DNA of 49,923 nt from CAZHLD01 sp964533185 (GTDB lineage Bacteria > Acidobacteriota > Terriglobia > Acidiferrales > UBA7541): the NCBI GenBank assembly GCA_964533185.1, contig CAZHLD010000015.1, forward strand, positions 1-49,923, given 5' to 3'. Of this stretch, positions 22,053-30,981 are shown piece by piece; within the stretch, counting starts at the first letter, position 1, and the number at the start of each line of letters is the position of its first letter. Position numbers and translations under genes: made by a program. The notes beneath the pieces were generated by a model. The model was not told where the DNA came from, made no database searches, and was given only the letters and a program-made list of their open reading frames with translations.

Positions 22053-24926
22053 CTAGGCCAGGGCCTTCGCAATAGCCTGGCGAAGAGTTGCCAGGCCGGC
22101 AGCAACGTCTTTGCCCAGGTGCACGCGCAAGGCGCGGCGGCCGCGCTCGACCAGCACCTGAAAATCCCCGCGCGCCTGCGCCGCCTTCACCACGCCGAAG
22201 GAGTACTTCTGGTTGGGCACGGGCAGGTCGGCCGCGTCGTCGCATGTGACCTGCAAAAAGACGCCGCTATTGGGGCCGCCCTTATAGGCCTGACCGGTAG
22301 AGTGCAGGAAGCGCGGGCCAAAGCCCAGGCAGGTGGCGACACGGCGGGCGTCTCGCACGGCATGGCGCATGGCCTGGAGCTCGCGCCGGTGGGCGTCGTT
22401 CATCTCCACATAGGCAAGCAGGCCGAAGTAGTCGCCGGCTCCAAGGCGCCCGAGGAGTGCGCGCAAGTAGCCGACCAGAGATTTATCTGCACTCGCGAGC
22501 GCTGCGACGTTTTTCGGGGCGGAGAAAAGTTTGACACCATCGCCCTCAAAGAAGGGTGATTCAGGCGGCAGGGAGCCAGTTTTTTCGTATTCGGTGGTCA
22601 GTTTGCGCGTCTCAATTTTGCTGGCTTCGACGTCAGGCTGGTTGAAGGCATTGATGCCGATCACCGATCCCGCCACGGCCGTGGCAATCTCCCAGCGGAA
22701 GAACTCCATGCCGATTTCATACGGGTCGGCGAGAGGAATGCGGACTACAGGGTGGCCGGCCTTTTCGAGCGCGTCGATAGCGGCGTCCTGTGCTGGGTCG
22801 GCGGCGCCTTCGAGACGCAGATAAGCAAAGACGCGGTCCTGTCCGTATACCGAAGGAGGCCCGAGCTGCTCGCCATCCACGGGGATCAGTCCCTTCCCAT
22901 CTTTACCGGTGGATTCGGCGAGCAACTGCTCGAGCCACGCGCCGAAGTCCCAGATGCCCGGTGAGGTGACGATGGTCACCTTGTTGCGTCCTTTGCATCC
23001 GAGCACGCCCAGGATCAGGCCCAGAATTGCGCCGGGGTTTTCTTCGATGGGGACGCAGGACACGCAGCTCTGGAGCATTTCCTCGGCGCGGTCGAGGAGC
23101 TTGGGAATATCAACACCCGTTGCGGCGCCGGGAACCATGCCGAAGTTCGACAGGGCCGAGTAGCGTCCGCCAATGCCGGGCACGCCGGGGAAAATATGGC
23201 GGAAGCCCTCGGTGCGCGCAACGGCTTCGAGCGTTGATCCTGGATCGGTGATGGCGATGAAACGCTTGGGAGCTTCGGCCGGGCCGACGGCTTGGCGCGC
23301 GCGGTCAAAGAAATATTGATGGAAGATGTTGGGTTCGAGGGTGGCGCCGGATTTGCTGGAAACAATGAACAGCGTTTTAGTGAGATCGACCTTTTTCTCA
23401 AAGGTCTTGATCTGGGCCGGATCGGTGGAATCGAGGACGTGCAATTCCGGGTAGCCGGGAGCCTTGCCGAAGGTCATGGCCAATACTTCCGGCGCAAGGC
23501 TGGAGCCGCCCATGCCGAGCAAGAGAACACTGGTGAAGCCGGCGCTGCGCGCATCCTCAGCGACGGCGGTCAGATGCTGGAGATGGGCGCGCTGATCGTC
23601 GGTGATGCCCAGCCAGCCGAGCCAGTTGGCTTCATCGGCCCCCGTCCAGAGCGAGGCGTCGCGCGCCCACAGGCGGCGCATCTTGCCCTGAGTGCGCCAG
23701 TCACGAATCGCTTCCTTAAGATCTTCGGCCAGCGAAGCCGGCAGGGTGTACGTCTGGCGGCTTGCCAAGGGCGGAACGCATGCGACGCAGCTCTTCTCGA
23801 CTGCGCCCAGGAGCTTGTCGAATGCCTCGGCGAAAAGCTGAATGCCTTCGTCGAGAAGCTGATCGGTGACCTGCTGCATCGCGATGCCGACCTCTTCAAG
23901 GTTGGCCATGACGTCGCGGGCGCCAGTAACGTTTTCCGTGAGACTGGCGCGCGGCTGACCGTGGTTGCGGAAGGCGTCCATGGTGGCCGGCGGGATGGTG
24001 TCCACCGTATCGGGGCCAATCAGCTCCTCGACATAAAGGACATCGCGGTACTGAGGGTTTTTCGTGCTGGTGCTGGCCCAGAGAACGCGCTGGGCCTGCG
24101 CGTCCTTTTTCGCGAGGGCGTCCCAGCGCGGCCCACGGAAGATTCCCTGGTAGCACAGATAAGTGAGCCTGGCATTGGCAATGGCCACCTTGCCCAGGAG
24201 GCCCGAGGCCAGTCTGAACTGCTGCGGATTGGCCGGCGCCTTGATCTTCGTATTGAGCAGGCTATCCACCAGAGAATCGATCCGGCTGATGAAGAAGCTG
24301 GCGACGCTGGCCACGCGGCTCGGGTCGCCGCCGCCGGCGGCGAATTTCTCGAGGCCGCGGAGATAGGCTTCGGCGACGCGTTCGTAGACTTCCATCGAAA
24401 ACAGCAGCGTGACATTGATGTTGATGCCTTCGCTGATGAGTTGTTCGATGGCAGGAATGCCCTCAGGCGTGCCGGGCACCTTGATCATCACGTTTTCGCG
24501 GCCGACGGCTTTCCAAAGACGACGTGCCTCGGCGATTGTTTTCTCCGTATCGCGGGCTAGATAGGGTGAGACTTCGAGGCTGACGTAGCCGTCGCGCCGC
24601 TTAGTCTGGTCGTAGACGGGCCGCAGCACCGCGGCAGCATCCTGGATGTCGCGGATGGCTAATTGTTCATAAATGGCCATGACGCCGAGGTCGCGGTTTT
24701 CTTCGAGCGAGCGCAGAGCTTCGGCGTAGTCGGTGCTGCCAGCGATGGCCTTTTCAAAGATGGCCGGGTTTGAGGTTACTCCCTTCAGGCCATCTTCGCG
24801 GACCAGGCGGGCGAGTTCGCCAGAGGTAATCAGGCCGCGGCGAATGTAGTCCAGCCAGATCGATTGTCCGAAGTTACCCAACTGCTGCAAGGGGTTCATG
24901 GTGGTTGCGCTGCGTGTCTCGGCCAT
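22053..24926 (-). CDS. tal-pgi: Bifunctional transaldolase / glucose-6-phosphate isomerase
   Basis: This 957-residue fusion joins two sugar-phosphate enzymes. Residues about 10-370 are transaldolase, with the Schiff-base lysine K149 in MIKVPGTPEG and the ASTSTKNPQYRDVLYVEELIG segment. Residues about 400-957 are phosphoglucose isomerase, with GMGGSSLAPEV near 475, SSKSGATLEP near 525 and GIGGRYSALSNFG near 590. ATG 24926 has GAGG upstream. The fusion lets carbon pass between the non-oxidative pentose pathway and glucose-6-phosphate, so with zwf and gnd it closes a pentose cycle. Such fusions are known in several phyla, including Acidobacteriota. No frameshift is seen. Confidence 0.96.
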   Translation of the reverse strand: MAETRSATTMNPLQQLGNFGQSIWLDYIRRGLITSGELARLVREDGLKGVTSNPAIFEKAIAGSTDYAEALRSLEENRDLGVMAIYEQLAIRDIQDAAAVLRPVYDQTKRRDGYVSLEVSPYLARDTEKTIAEARRLWKAVGRENVMIKVPGTPEGIPAIEQLISEGININVTLLFSMEVYERVAEAYLRGLEKFAAGGGDPSRVASVASFFISRIDSLVDSLLNTKIKAPANPQQFRLASGLLGKVAIANARLTYLCYQGIFRGPRWDALAKKDAQAQRVLWASTSTKNPQYRDVLYVEELIGPDTVDTIPPATMDAFRNHGQPRASLTENVTGARDVMANLEEVGIAMQQVTDQLLDEGIQLFAEAFDKLLGAVEKSCVACVPPLASRQTYTLPASLAEDLKEAIRDWRTQGKMRRLWARDASLWTGADEANWLGWLGITDDQRAHLQHLTAVAEDARSAGFTSVLLLGMGGSSLAPEVLAMTFGKAPGYPELHVLDSTDPAQIKTFEKKVDLTKTLFIVSSKSGATLEPNIFHQYFFDRARQAVGPAEAPKRFIAITDPGSTLEAVARTEGFRHIFPGVPGIGGRYSALSNFGMVPGAATGVDIPKLLDRAEEMLQSCVSCVPIEENPGAILGLILGVLGCKGRNKVTIVTSPGIWDFGAWLEQLLAESTGKDGKGLIPVDGEQLGPPSVYGQDRVFAYLRLEGAADPAQDAAIDALEKAGHPVVRIPLADPYEIGMEFFRWEIATAVAGSVIGINAFNQPDVEASKIETRKLTTEYEKTGSLPPESPFFEGDGVKLFSAPKNVAALASADKSLVGYLRALLGRLGAGDYFGLLAYVEMNDAHRRELQAMRHAVRDARRVATCLGFGPRFLHSTGQAYKGGPNSGVFLQVTCDDAADLPVPNQKYSFGVVKAAQARGDFQVLVERGRRALRVHLGKDVAAGLATLRQAIAKALA

Positions 24927-24950
24927 CTTCGCACCTCGAATTCTGAGTGA

Positions 24951-25427
24951 CTAACGCGGCCGCGGGGGGAACGAGCCGCGGCCATACTTTTGTTCAAGCG
25001 CGCGGACCTTGGCCAGCCGACGCCGGTGGCGGGCCTCGCCGGTGAACCGCGCGCGCAGGAAATTGTGCAACAGGTCTTTGGCAAGCTCGATGCCGATCAC
25101 GCGGCCGCCCAGGACGAGAACATTCATGTCGTCGTGCTCGACGCCCTGGTGAGCCGAGTAGGTGTCGTGGCACATGCCAGCGCGAATGCCGGGCAGCTTG
25201 TTCGCGGCAACCGAGGCCCCGACGCCGGAGCCGCAAATCAGCACGCCGCGCTGGGCGCGACGCTCGAGCAGGGCGCGGCCGAGCTTTTCGGCGTAGTCGG
25301 GGTAGTCCACGGAAGCGGTGGAATGGGTGCCAACGTCGATCACCTTGTGGCGCAGGCGGCGCAATTCGAGCTTGAGCGCCTCTTTCAATTCGAAACCAGC
25401 GTGATCTGAACCGACGACAATTCTCAT
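24951..25427 (-). CDS. rpiB: Ribose-5-phosphate isomerase B
   Basis: It interconverts ribose-5-phosphate and ribulose-5-phosphate. It has 158 residues of the RpiB/LacAB family. The opening MRIVVGSDHAGFELKEAL, the catalytic-Cys loop GVLICGSGVGASVAANK and the MCHDTYSAHQGVEHDDMNVLVLGGRVIG segment are diagnostic. It overlaps tkt by 4 bp (25424-25427) and sits 24 bp before the tal-pgi start. The C-terminus is a short basic tail. Confidence 0.95.
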   Translation of the reverse strand: MRIVVGSDHAGFELKEALKLELRRLRHKVIDVGTHSTASVDYPDYAEKLGRALLERRAQRGVLICGSGVGASVAANKLPGIRAGMCHDTYSAHQGVEHDDMNVLVLGGRVIGIELAKDLLHNFLRARFTGEARHRRRLAKVRALEQKYGRGSFPPRPR

Positions 25428-27508
25428 TTTGCCCCCTGCCGGGAGACGAGCTCACGTGCTGTCTGGACGACCTGCTCGGGCGTAAAGCCGAATTTTTTCT
25501 GAAGCTCTTTGAGCGGCGCGGATGCGCCGAAGGTGGTCATGCCAATTGAACAACCCTGCGGGCCGACGTAGCGGGCCCAACCAAAGGTGGATGCCTGCTC
25601 GACCGAAACGCGCGCGGTCACCACAGGCGGCAAGACGGAATCGCGATAGGCCTGGTCCTGCTTTTCAAAGAGCTCCCAAGAGGGCATGCTGACTACCCGC
25701 GCACGAACGCCTTCGGTGGTGAGCTGCTCATGCGCCTGGAGACAAAGTGACACTTCGCTGCCCGTGCCAATCAGGATGACCTGCGGCGCGCTTGCTTTGG
25801 CGTCCGCCAGGATGTACGCGCCTTTTGCGAGGCCGGATGCGGGGGCGTACTTGCTGCGGTCAATCGTGGGCAAGGCCTGGCGAGAGAGGATGAGCGTGGC
25901 AGGCTGGTGACGCAATTGCAGGATGAGGCGCCAGGCCTCGGTGACTTCGTTGGCATCGGCCGGGCGGAGAGTGAGCAATCCGGGAATGGCCCGCAGGGAG
26001 GGCAACTGCTCAACGGGCTGGTGCGTGGGGCCGTCTTCGCCGACGCCGATCGAGTCGTGCGTAAATATATAAATGACCGGCAGTTCCATCAGCGCGGCCA
26101 GCCGAATCGGGGCGCGGCCGTAGTCGCTGAAGATCAGAAAGCCGGAGCCGTAGGGACGTACCTTGCTGAGCGAAAGGCCGTTGAGGATTGCACCCATGGC
26201 GTGCTCGCGGATGCCGAAGTGGAAATTGCGGCCGTTGTACTCCCCGGCCTCGAAGTCGCCTGCGCCGTCGAGGGTCATGCGGGTTTTTGTTGAAGGAGCA
26301 AGATCGGCTGCGCCGCCGATTAGCCAGGGCAGGTTCTTGGCAACGGCATTGAGCACCCTGGCGGAAGCGTCGCGACCGGCGAGTCCATTGGGGTCGGGTG
26401 GAAAAACGGGCAGATCCTTGTCCCATCCGTCGGGGAGCTGGCGGTGCTGCATTTTGTAGAGGTGGTCGGCGAGCTGGGGGAAGTTCTTGCGGTATTGCTC
26501 GAAGAGGGCCATCCAGTCGGCGCGCAGGCGATGGCCGCGCTCGCCCAGGACGGCGCGGAAGTGCTCGCGGACGCCGTCCGGGACGAAAAACGTGGCGTCC
26601 TCGGGCCAGCCGTAGTTGCGCTTCGTGAGCCGAATCTCTTCATCGCCCAACGGCTCGCCGTGCGCCGCGCTGGTGTCCTGCTTGTTGGGCGCGCCGTAAC
26701 CGATATGGCTATCCACGATAATGAGCGTGGGGCGATCCTGGCAATTCTGAAAGGTCTTGAAGGCGCGATCGAGCATCTCGAGGTCGTTGGCATCGCCGAC
26801 GCGAGTGACGTTCCATCCATAGGCGATGAAGCGCGTGGCCACGTCTTCGGTGAAGGCCCAATCAGTGTGGCCTTCGATGGTGATCTTGTTGTTGTCGTAG
26901 ATCCAGCAGAGGTTTGAAAGTTTCAGGTGCCCGGCCAGCGAGGCGGCCTCGCTGGAGATGCCTTCCATCATGCAACCGTCGCCAGCCAGCGCATAGACGT
27001 TGTACTGAAACATTTCGAAGCCGGGGCGGTTGAAATACTGGGCCGTCCAGCGCCCGGCCATGGCCATGCCGACGCTGGTGGCCACGCCCTGGCCGAGCGG
27101 GCCGGTGGTGGTTTCGACGCCCGACGTCCAGCGGTATTCGGGATGGCCGGGACATTTGCTTTCGAGCTGGCGGAAGCGCTTGATGTCGTCGAGCTTGACG
27201 GAGAGTTCGCCCAAGGTTTCATACATTGGATTTACGGCTTTTACGCCGGCAAGATGGAGCAACGAATAGAGCAGCATGGAGGCATGGCCAGCGGAGAGGA
27301 CAAAGCGGTCGCGGTCGGGCCAGATGGGGTCGTCGGGATCAAAGCGCAGGAAGCGTTGCCAGAGGCAGTAGGCCACCGGCGCCATGGCCATGGGCGTACC
27401 AGGATGGCCGGAGTTGGCCGCCTGTACGGCGTCCATGGAAAGAGTGCGAATGGTATTGATGCAAAGCTGGTCGATCTGCTTCTGAGGGGCCACCGCCACG
27501 TTTTGCAC
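25424..27508 (-). CDS. tkt: Transketolase
   Basis: It is a thiamin-diphosphate enzyme of the non-oxidative pentose pathway and the first gene of the sugar unit. It shows INTIRTLSMDAVQAANSGHPGTPM, GPLGQGVATSVGMAM, LAGDGCMMEGISSEAASLAGHL (the GDG...NN cofactor motif continues into IYDNNKITIEG), and FGIREHAMGAILNGL in the pyrimidine domain. I prefer GTG 27508 as start because GAGGGA lies 6 bp upstream. TTG 27514 in the same frame would leave no spacing. The protein is about 694 residues, standard length. The roughly 200 bp upstream, shared with the divergent YggX gene, should hold the promoter. I could not pick a convincing -35/-10 pair. Confidence 0.96.
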   Translation of the reverse strand: MQNVAVAPQKQIDQLCINTIRTLSMDAVQAANSGHPGTPMAMAPVAYCLWQRFLRFDPDDPIWPDRDRFVLSAGHASMLLYSLLHLAGVKAVNPMYETLGELSVKLDDIKRFRQLESKCPGHPEYRWTSGVETTTGPLGQGVATSVGMAMAGRWTAQYFNRPGFEMFQYNVYALAGDGCMMEGISSEAASLAGHLKLSNLCWIYDNNKITIEGHTDWAFTEDVATRFIAYGWNVTRVGDANDLEMLDRAFKTFQNCQDRPTLIIVDSHIGYGAPNKQDTSAAHGEPLGDEEIRLTKRNYGWPEDATFFVPDGVREHFRAVLGERGHRLRADWMALFEQYRKNFPQLADHLYKMQHRQLPDGWDKDLPVFPPDPNGLAGRDASARVLNAVAKNLPWLIGGAADLAPSTKTRMTLDGAGDFEAGEYNGRNFHFGIREHAMGAILNGLSLSKVRPYGSGFLIFSDYGRAPIRLAALMELPVIYIFTHDSIGVGEDGPTHQPVEQLPSLRAIPGLLTLRPADANEVTEAWRLILQLRHQPATLILSRQALPTIDRSKYAPASGLAKGAYILADAKASAPQVILIGTGSEVSLCLQAHEQLTTEGVRARVVSMPSWELFEKQDQAYRDSVLPPVVTARVSVEQASTFGWARYVGPQGCSIGMTTFGASAPLKELQKKFGFTPEQVVQTARELVSRQGAK

Positions 27509-27714
27509 TGTCAATCCCTCGACTCAGGGTGAAAGGGCCACTATTCTGCCGCGTCTCAGCATTCGATGCTAGTAGAAATGCGGCGGCTTCAAGTGTTTGA
27601 GGGGAGAGGCTTCCTGTAGGCTGAGGTGGAGAGCCCGCGTGAAGCACCGGTCAGTGCAGCTAGGAATTTCGCCCCGGATGGATTATCTTGTCCATGGGAA
27701 AGTGGAGGTCTTCG

Positions 27715-28044
27715 ATGACCGATGAAACCTGCGGGCCGCCCAAGCCGGTCGCGGCGCCCACGCCCGGCGCGCGAATGGTGAAGTGCATAAAGTTCGGCAA
27801 GGAGATGGAAGGGCTCGAGCGCGTGCCGTGGAAGGGCGAGCTGGGCCAGCGGGTCTTCGAAAACGTCTCCAAGGAAGCCTGGAAGATGTGGATCGAGCAT
27901 TCGAAGATGATCATGAACGAATACCGGCTGAACCCGCTCGACCCGCAGTCGCAGAAAGTGATGGAAGAACAGATGGAACAGTTCTTCTTTGGCGAGGGGG
28001 CGAAGCTGCCGGAGGGGTACGTCGCGCCGAAGGCCAAGAACTAG
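27715..28044 (+). CDS. YggX-family Fe(2+)-trafficking / oxidative damage protection protein
   Basis: This 109-residue cytoplasmic protein matches E. coli YggX over its core: KCIKFGKEMEGLERVPWKGELG, then SKEAWKMWIEHSKMIMNEYRLNPLDPQ, then MEEQMEQFFFGEG. YggX protects Fe-S enzymes from oxidative damage and has a conserved N-terminal cysteine, which would be the Cys in MVKCIKFG. I use ATG 27715, preceded by GGAGG. ATG 27775 would give a YggX-like start without the 20-residue Pro-rich leader. The gene stands alone and divergent from the tkt unit. It makes sense next to a genome segment rich in Fe-S enzymes. Confidence 0.9.
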   Translation: MTDETCGPPKPVAAPTPGARMVKCIKFGKEMEGLERVPWKGELGQRVFENVSKEAWKMWIEHSKMIMNEYRLNPLDPQSQKVMEEQMEQFFFGEGAKLPEGYVAPKAKN

Positions 28045-28126
28045 ATTCCTCGCGTCCGGCTTCTTTCCTCCACCACAGTTTTCCAGCCATGAATTGGTCT
28101 GCCAACGAGATGATTGCGGCGGGCAA

Positions 28127-29425
28127 TTAGCTCGCCGCCGGCACTTTTCCAGTCACAGGATGGCTGACGGGCAGGCGCGGCGTGATCTGAAAACGCAATC
28201 TGCTGTGTGCGGCGCGCAACGCCGATTCAACATCCTGCGGCGTTTCCCCACCAGCGAAAATGAAGCCGAGATAGCTTGAGCCTTCGGGCCAGGCGACGAT
28301 CGGGTCGTGCAACCGCGCGGTGATTTGGATGTCGGTCACGTGCGGGGTCGCGCGAGCAGCTTCAAGTCCCTCGACGCCTTCGAGCACGCCGCTTTTGGGC
28401 ACGGGGATCATCATTACGCCGGAGGCTTCGGGCTCACGCGAAAGATCGCTGCCGGGCAGGCCGAGGGCGTGGCGAACCAGCAGTTCCTCAAGGTAAATCT
28501 TCTCCGGGCCGAAGCGAAGCGCGCGCGCGCAAAGCCCACCAATCGGGCGGGGCTGCACTTCGAGCACCCAGGGGCCGGCTTCGTTGATGCGGAATTCAGC
28601 GTGGAGCGGGCCGTGCTCAAGTCCGAGCGCGCGGACCGAACGACCAAGGCAATCCACGATGCTGACCTGCTGTTTCTCCGACAGACGCGAGGGTGTGACG
28701 TAGATCGACTCTTCGAAGTATGGCCCTTCGAGCGGGTCGGGCTTATCGAAAATGGCCAGCACGCGCAGGCGGCCGCGGTCAAGCAGGCCCTCGACGGCCA
28801 CTTCCCTGCCGGGGATGTACCCCTCCACAAGCAGACGGTCGAGGCCGGACTCGCGCGTGACCTGGAGTTCCGGCGATTCGAGAAGCGCGCGATTGCGGGA
28901 GACTGCCGCGGCGAATTCGACCCTATCGTTCGCGCGGATGACGCCCTGGCTGGCGGCCAGCGAGAGCGGCTTCACCACGCAGGGAAACTTGACGCGCGAG
29001 ATGACCGCACCGAGAGGCTCGTCCAGAGCAAAGGAGAAGAAATCCGGGACAGAGAGCCCTGCGTCGCGGAAAACTTTGCGCTGGCGGAGCTTGCTGCGGG
29101 AGGCCAAGACGGATTCGGGGGAGTTGTAGGTCAGGCCGAACAAGCCAGCCGCGTAGGCAGCGGTCACGGTGGGGCGGTCGCCAAGGGCGAGGAAGGCATC
29201 CGGGCGATTGGCGGCGAGCCGCGCGAGGAGGTCGCGGGCGGCTTGCTCCGGCTGTTCAAAATGAAGCGGAATGGCGCGGTCGGCCCAGGGATCGTCGAGC
29301 TGGTAGCATCGGTCAGTGCCGAAGACCACTTCGACGCCAAGCCTCCGCGCGGCTTCGGCGAAGCTGCGGGTTTGGTAGCCGAGCTTTGAGGCGAGTATGA
29401 GGATGCGTTTTGAAGATACAGTCAT
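28127..29425 (-). CDS. ATP-grasp ligase paired with the radical SAM selenoprotein
   Basis: This is a 432-residue ATP-grasp enzyme related to BacD-like amino-acid ligases and carbamoyl-phosphate/biotin-carboxylase-type folds. The N-terminal pre-ATP domain starts KRILILASKLGYQTRSFAEAA. The ATP-grasp core includes FPCVVKPLSLAASQGV (phosphate loop), LLVEGYIPGREVAVEGLL, HAEFRINEAGPWVLEVQPRPIGG (metal-binding E and N/Q region), and a C-terminal SSYLGFIFAGGETPQDVESALR. Such enzymes join a carboxylate to an amine through an acyl-phosphate. ATG 29425 lies 7 bp after the TAG that ends the upstream radical SAM gene and has no clear ribosome site, which implies translational coupling. The substrates are unknown. 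Confidence 0.88.
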   Translation of the reverse strand: MTVSSKRILILASKLGYQTRSFAEAARRLGVEVVFGTDRCYQLDDPWADRAIPLHFEQPEQAARDLLARLAANRPDAFLALGDRPTVTAAYAAGLFGLTYNSPESVLASRSKLRQRKVFRDAGLSVPDFFSFALDEPLGAVISRVKFPCVVKPLSLAASQGVIRANDRVEFAAAVSRNRALLESPELQVTRESGLDRLLVEGYIPGREVAVEGLLDRGRLRVLAIFDKPDPLEGPYFEESIYVTPSRLSEKQQVSIVDCLGRSVRALGLEHGPLHAEFRINEAGPWVLEVQPRPIGGLCARALRFGPEKIYLEELLVRHALGLPGSDLSREPEASGVMMIPVPKSGVLEGVEGLEAARATPHVTDIQITARLHDPIVAWPEGSSYLGFIFAGGETPQDVESALRAAHSRLRFQITPRLPVSHPVTGKVPAAS

Positions 29426-29432
29426 AGCGTCA

Positions 29433-30890
29433 CTACACGAATGACTCGGCCTGGCGGAGCGATTCCTTAGCGCGCGCGATGGGGACCAACTGGTCCCGCG
29501 TCGGCTCGGCTCAACAGTACCAGGGCTCGTTGAGATAGGGGATCGCCGCGCGCGAGACCAGCACGGGTGGTCGCCAGAGCTGTTCGATTGCGGGCGAGGC
29601 TCCTGCAGCGGCGCGTGCTGTCGAGCAGATGCGAGTAAAAGTTCTCGAGCGAGGCCACTTCAGCTTATCGGCAGAGTGGACGAGCTGCTGCACCTCATCA
29701 CACAGCGCATCTACGCGAGAATCGGGGTGTTGCCAGGGATAGACGAGCGCGTTCTCTTCGAATGGCTGAATCAGCCGCTGCACGTCTGGAAGCTCGAGCA
29801 GGCGGGAGCCGGCAGGAATCAACAGGCGGATTCCGAGCTGGATGGGGGAGACGTTTTCGACCAGGTCGTTTTCTGCGAGGACGTCGAGTAGCTCGAGATA
29901 ACCGGCGAGTGCGGTCCACGGAGTGAACGGGACGAAGGTGGCCTGGAGGGTCAGGCCGATCTCGCGGAAGAGCTGAACAACGCGGACGAAATCGGCGCGC
30001 GTGTGGCCCTTATCGAGCCGGGCCAGGATGGAGCCGTCCACAGATTCGACGGCGCTGGTGACAAACAGGCAGCCGGTGTCTCGCAGGAGAGGCAGGCGCC
30101 CAGCGTGCTGCAACAGGTGCTCGATCTTGATGGTGACGTCGTAAGTGAGATTCGGGAATTCGCGATGCAGTGCCTCGAGAATCGCGACGCCGTGGCCCAC
30201 GCCGTTGAAGAAATCCGGATCACCGAAGGTGATGTGGGAGGCGCCGGCGGCGACCTGCTGGCGGATGTCCGCGAGCACAACGTCGCGCTGCACGATGCGA
30301 AAGACGCCATTGTAGACCGGCACGATCGGGCAGTGGCGGCAGAGATGCTTGCAGCCGCGGCTGGCCTCGGTGTAGCCAACGGTGCGATGGTCGCCTTCCG
30401 GCATGACCAGATGGGCGTACTGCGCCAATGGCGGCATCCCGCTGCGGTCCGGCAGGACGAACTGCTGGCGCGCAAGGGAAACGTCAGGCTCCGGCTGGGC
30501 GCACGGTGCGGCTGGGCCGGGCGATTCACCTAACCGCTCGAAGAGGCGCACGAGCCCTTCTTCGAACTCGCCGCCGAGGATGGTTTGCACGCCGAGCTTA
30601 CGCAGGTATTCGGCGTTCATCGGCGCGTATAAGCCGTAGAAGCAAAGGTGGGCGCGCGGGTTGAGCCGGCGGACGGTTTCGATCAGCGGAATGGCCAGCC
30701 GCGTGGCCGTGTGCATGGGCACGTAAAACGCGACGAGATCGGCGGTGCGAATAGGCGCTTCTCGAAATTCTTCGCGCGAGAGATCGAGACAGGTGACTTC
30801 AGCGCCGGCGCGGCGAAGCCAAGCTGCTGGTGACGCCAGTCCGAACGGCTGGCGGCCAAGCTCGTAGGTCGAGATGATGACGACGTTCAT
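29433..30890 (-). CDS. B12-binding-like radical SAM protein with C-terminal CUAEP selenocysteine tail (UGA readthrough)
   Basis: Translated to the first stop this is 459 residues ending ...NEPWYC. I annotate through the UGA (29511-29513) as selenocysteine, residue 460, to TAG 29433-29435, giving 485 residues ending CUAEPTRDQLVPIA plus 17 more. The N-terminal ~130 residues resemble a cobalamin-binding domain without an evident DxHxxG. The radical SAM triad is EASRGCKHLCRHC (C-x3-C-x2-C) near residues 178-190, followed by a TIM-barrel-like core (FGDPDFFNG, VTIKIEH). The adjacent Cys-Sec-Ala-Glu-Pro tail matches a family I recall as CUAEP/CCAEP-tail radical SAM (seleno)proteins. A stem-loop at 29482-29497 fits a bacterial SECIS. 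The chemistry is unknown. Confidence 0.85.
29482..29497 (-). promoter_or_regulatory. Candidate bacterial SECIS stem-loop
   Basis: In the mRNA, GGGACC-AGUU-GGUCCC forms a perfect 6-bp stem with a 4-nt loop containing G. It begins 13 nt after the in-frame UGA, a distance comparable to known bacterial SECIS hairpins that recruit SelB. It lies entirely inside the readthrough coding region. Confidence 0.65.
29511..29513 (-). other. In-frame UGA predicted to encode selenocysteine
   Basis: The context is Tyr-Cys-UGA-Ala-Glu-Pro. The downstream frame is open for 25 sense codons to TAG and ends 7 bp before the next gene. Ending at the UGA would leave an 85-bp gap. Conserved CUAEP wording and the adjacent hairpin make readthrough the better reading. 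Confidence 0.8.
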
Positions 30891-30981
30891 CGGAGAGAAT
30901 CATTATGCGGCAAGGAAGCGGAGCACGCAAAGATGGCTGAACCGCCTTCCAAAGATCACCGCGGCGGACAGACCGCGAGAT

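Noticed and set aside
23292..24560. 422-codon plus-strand frame opposite tal-pgi
   Set aside because: The minus strand contains transaldolase and isomerase active sites across the whole stretch, so this frame is a codon-bias artefact.
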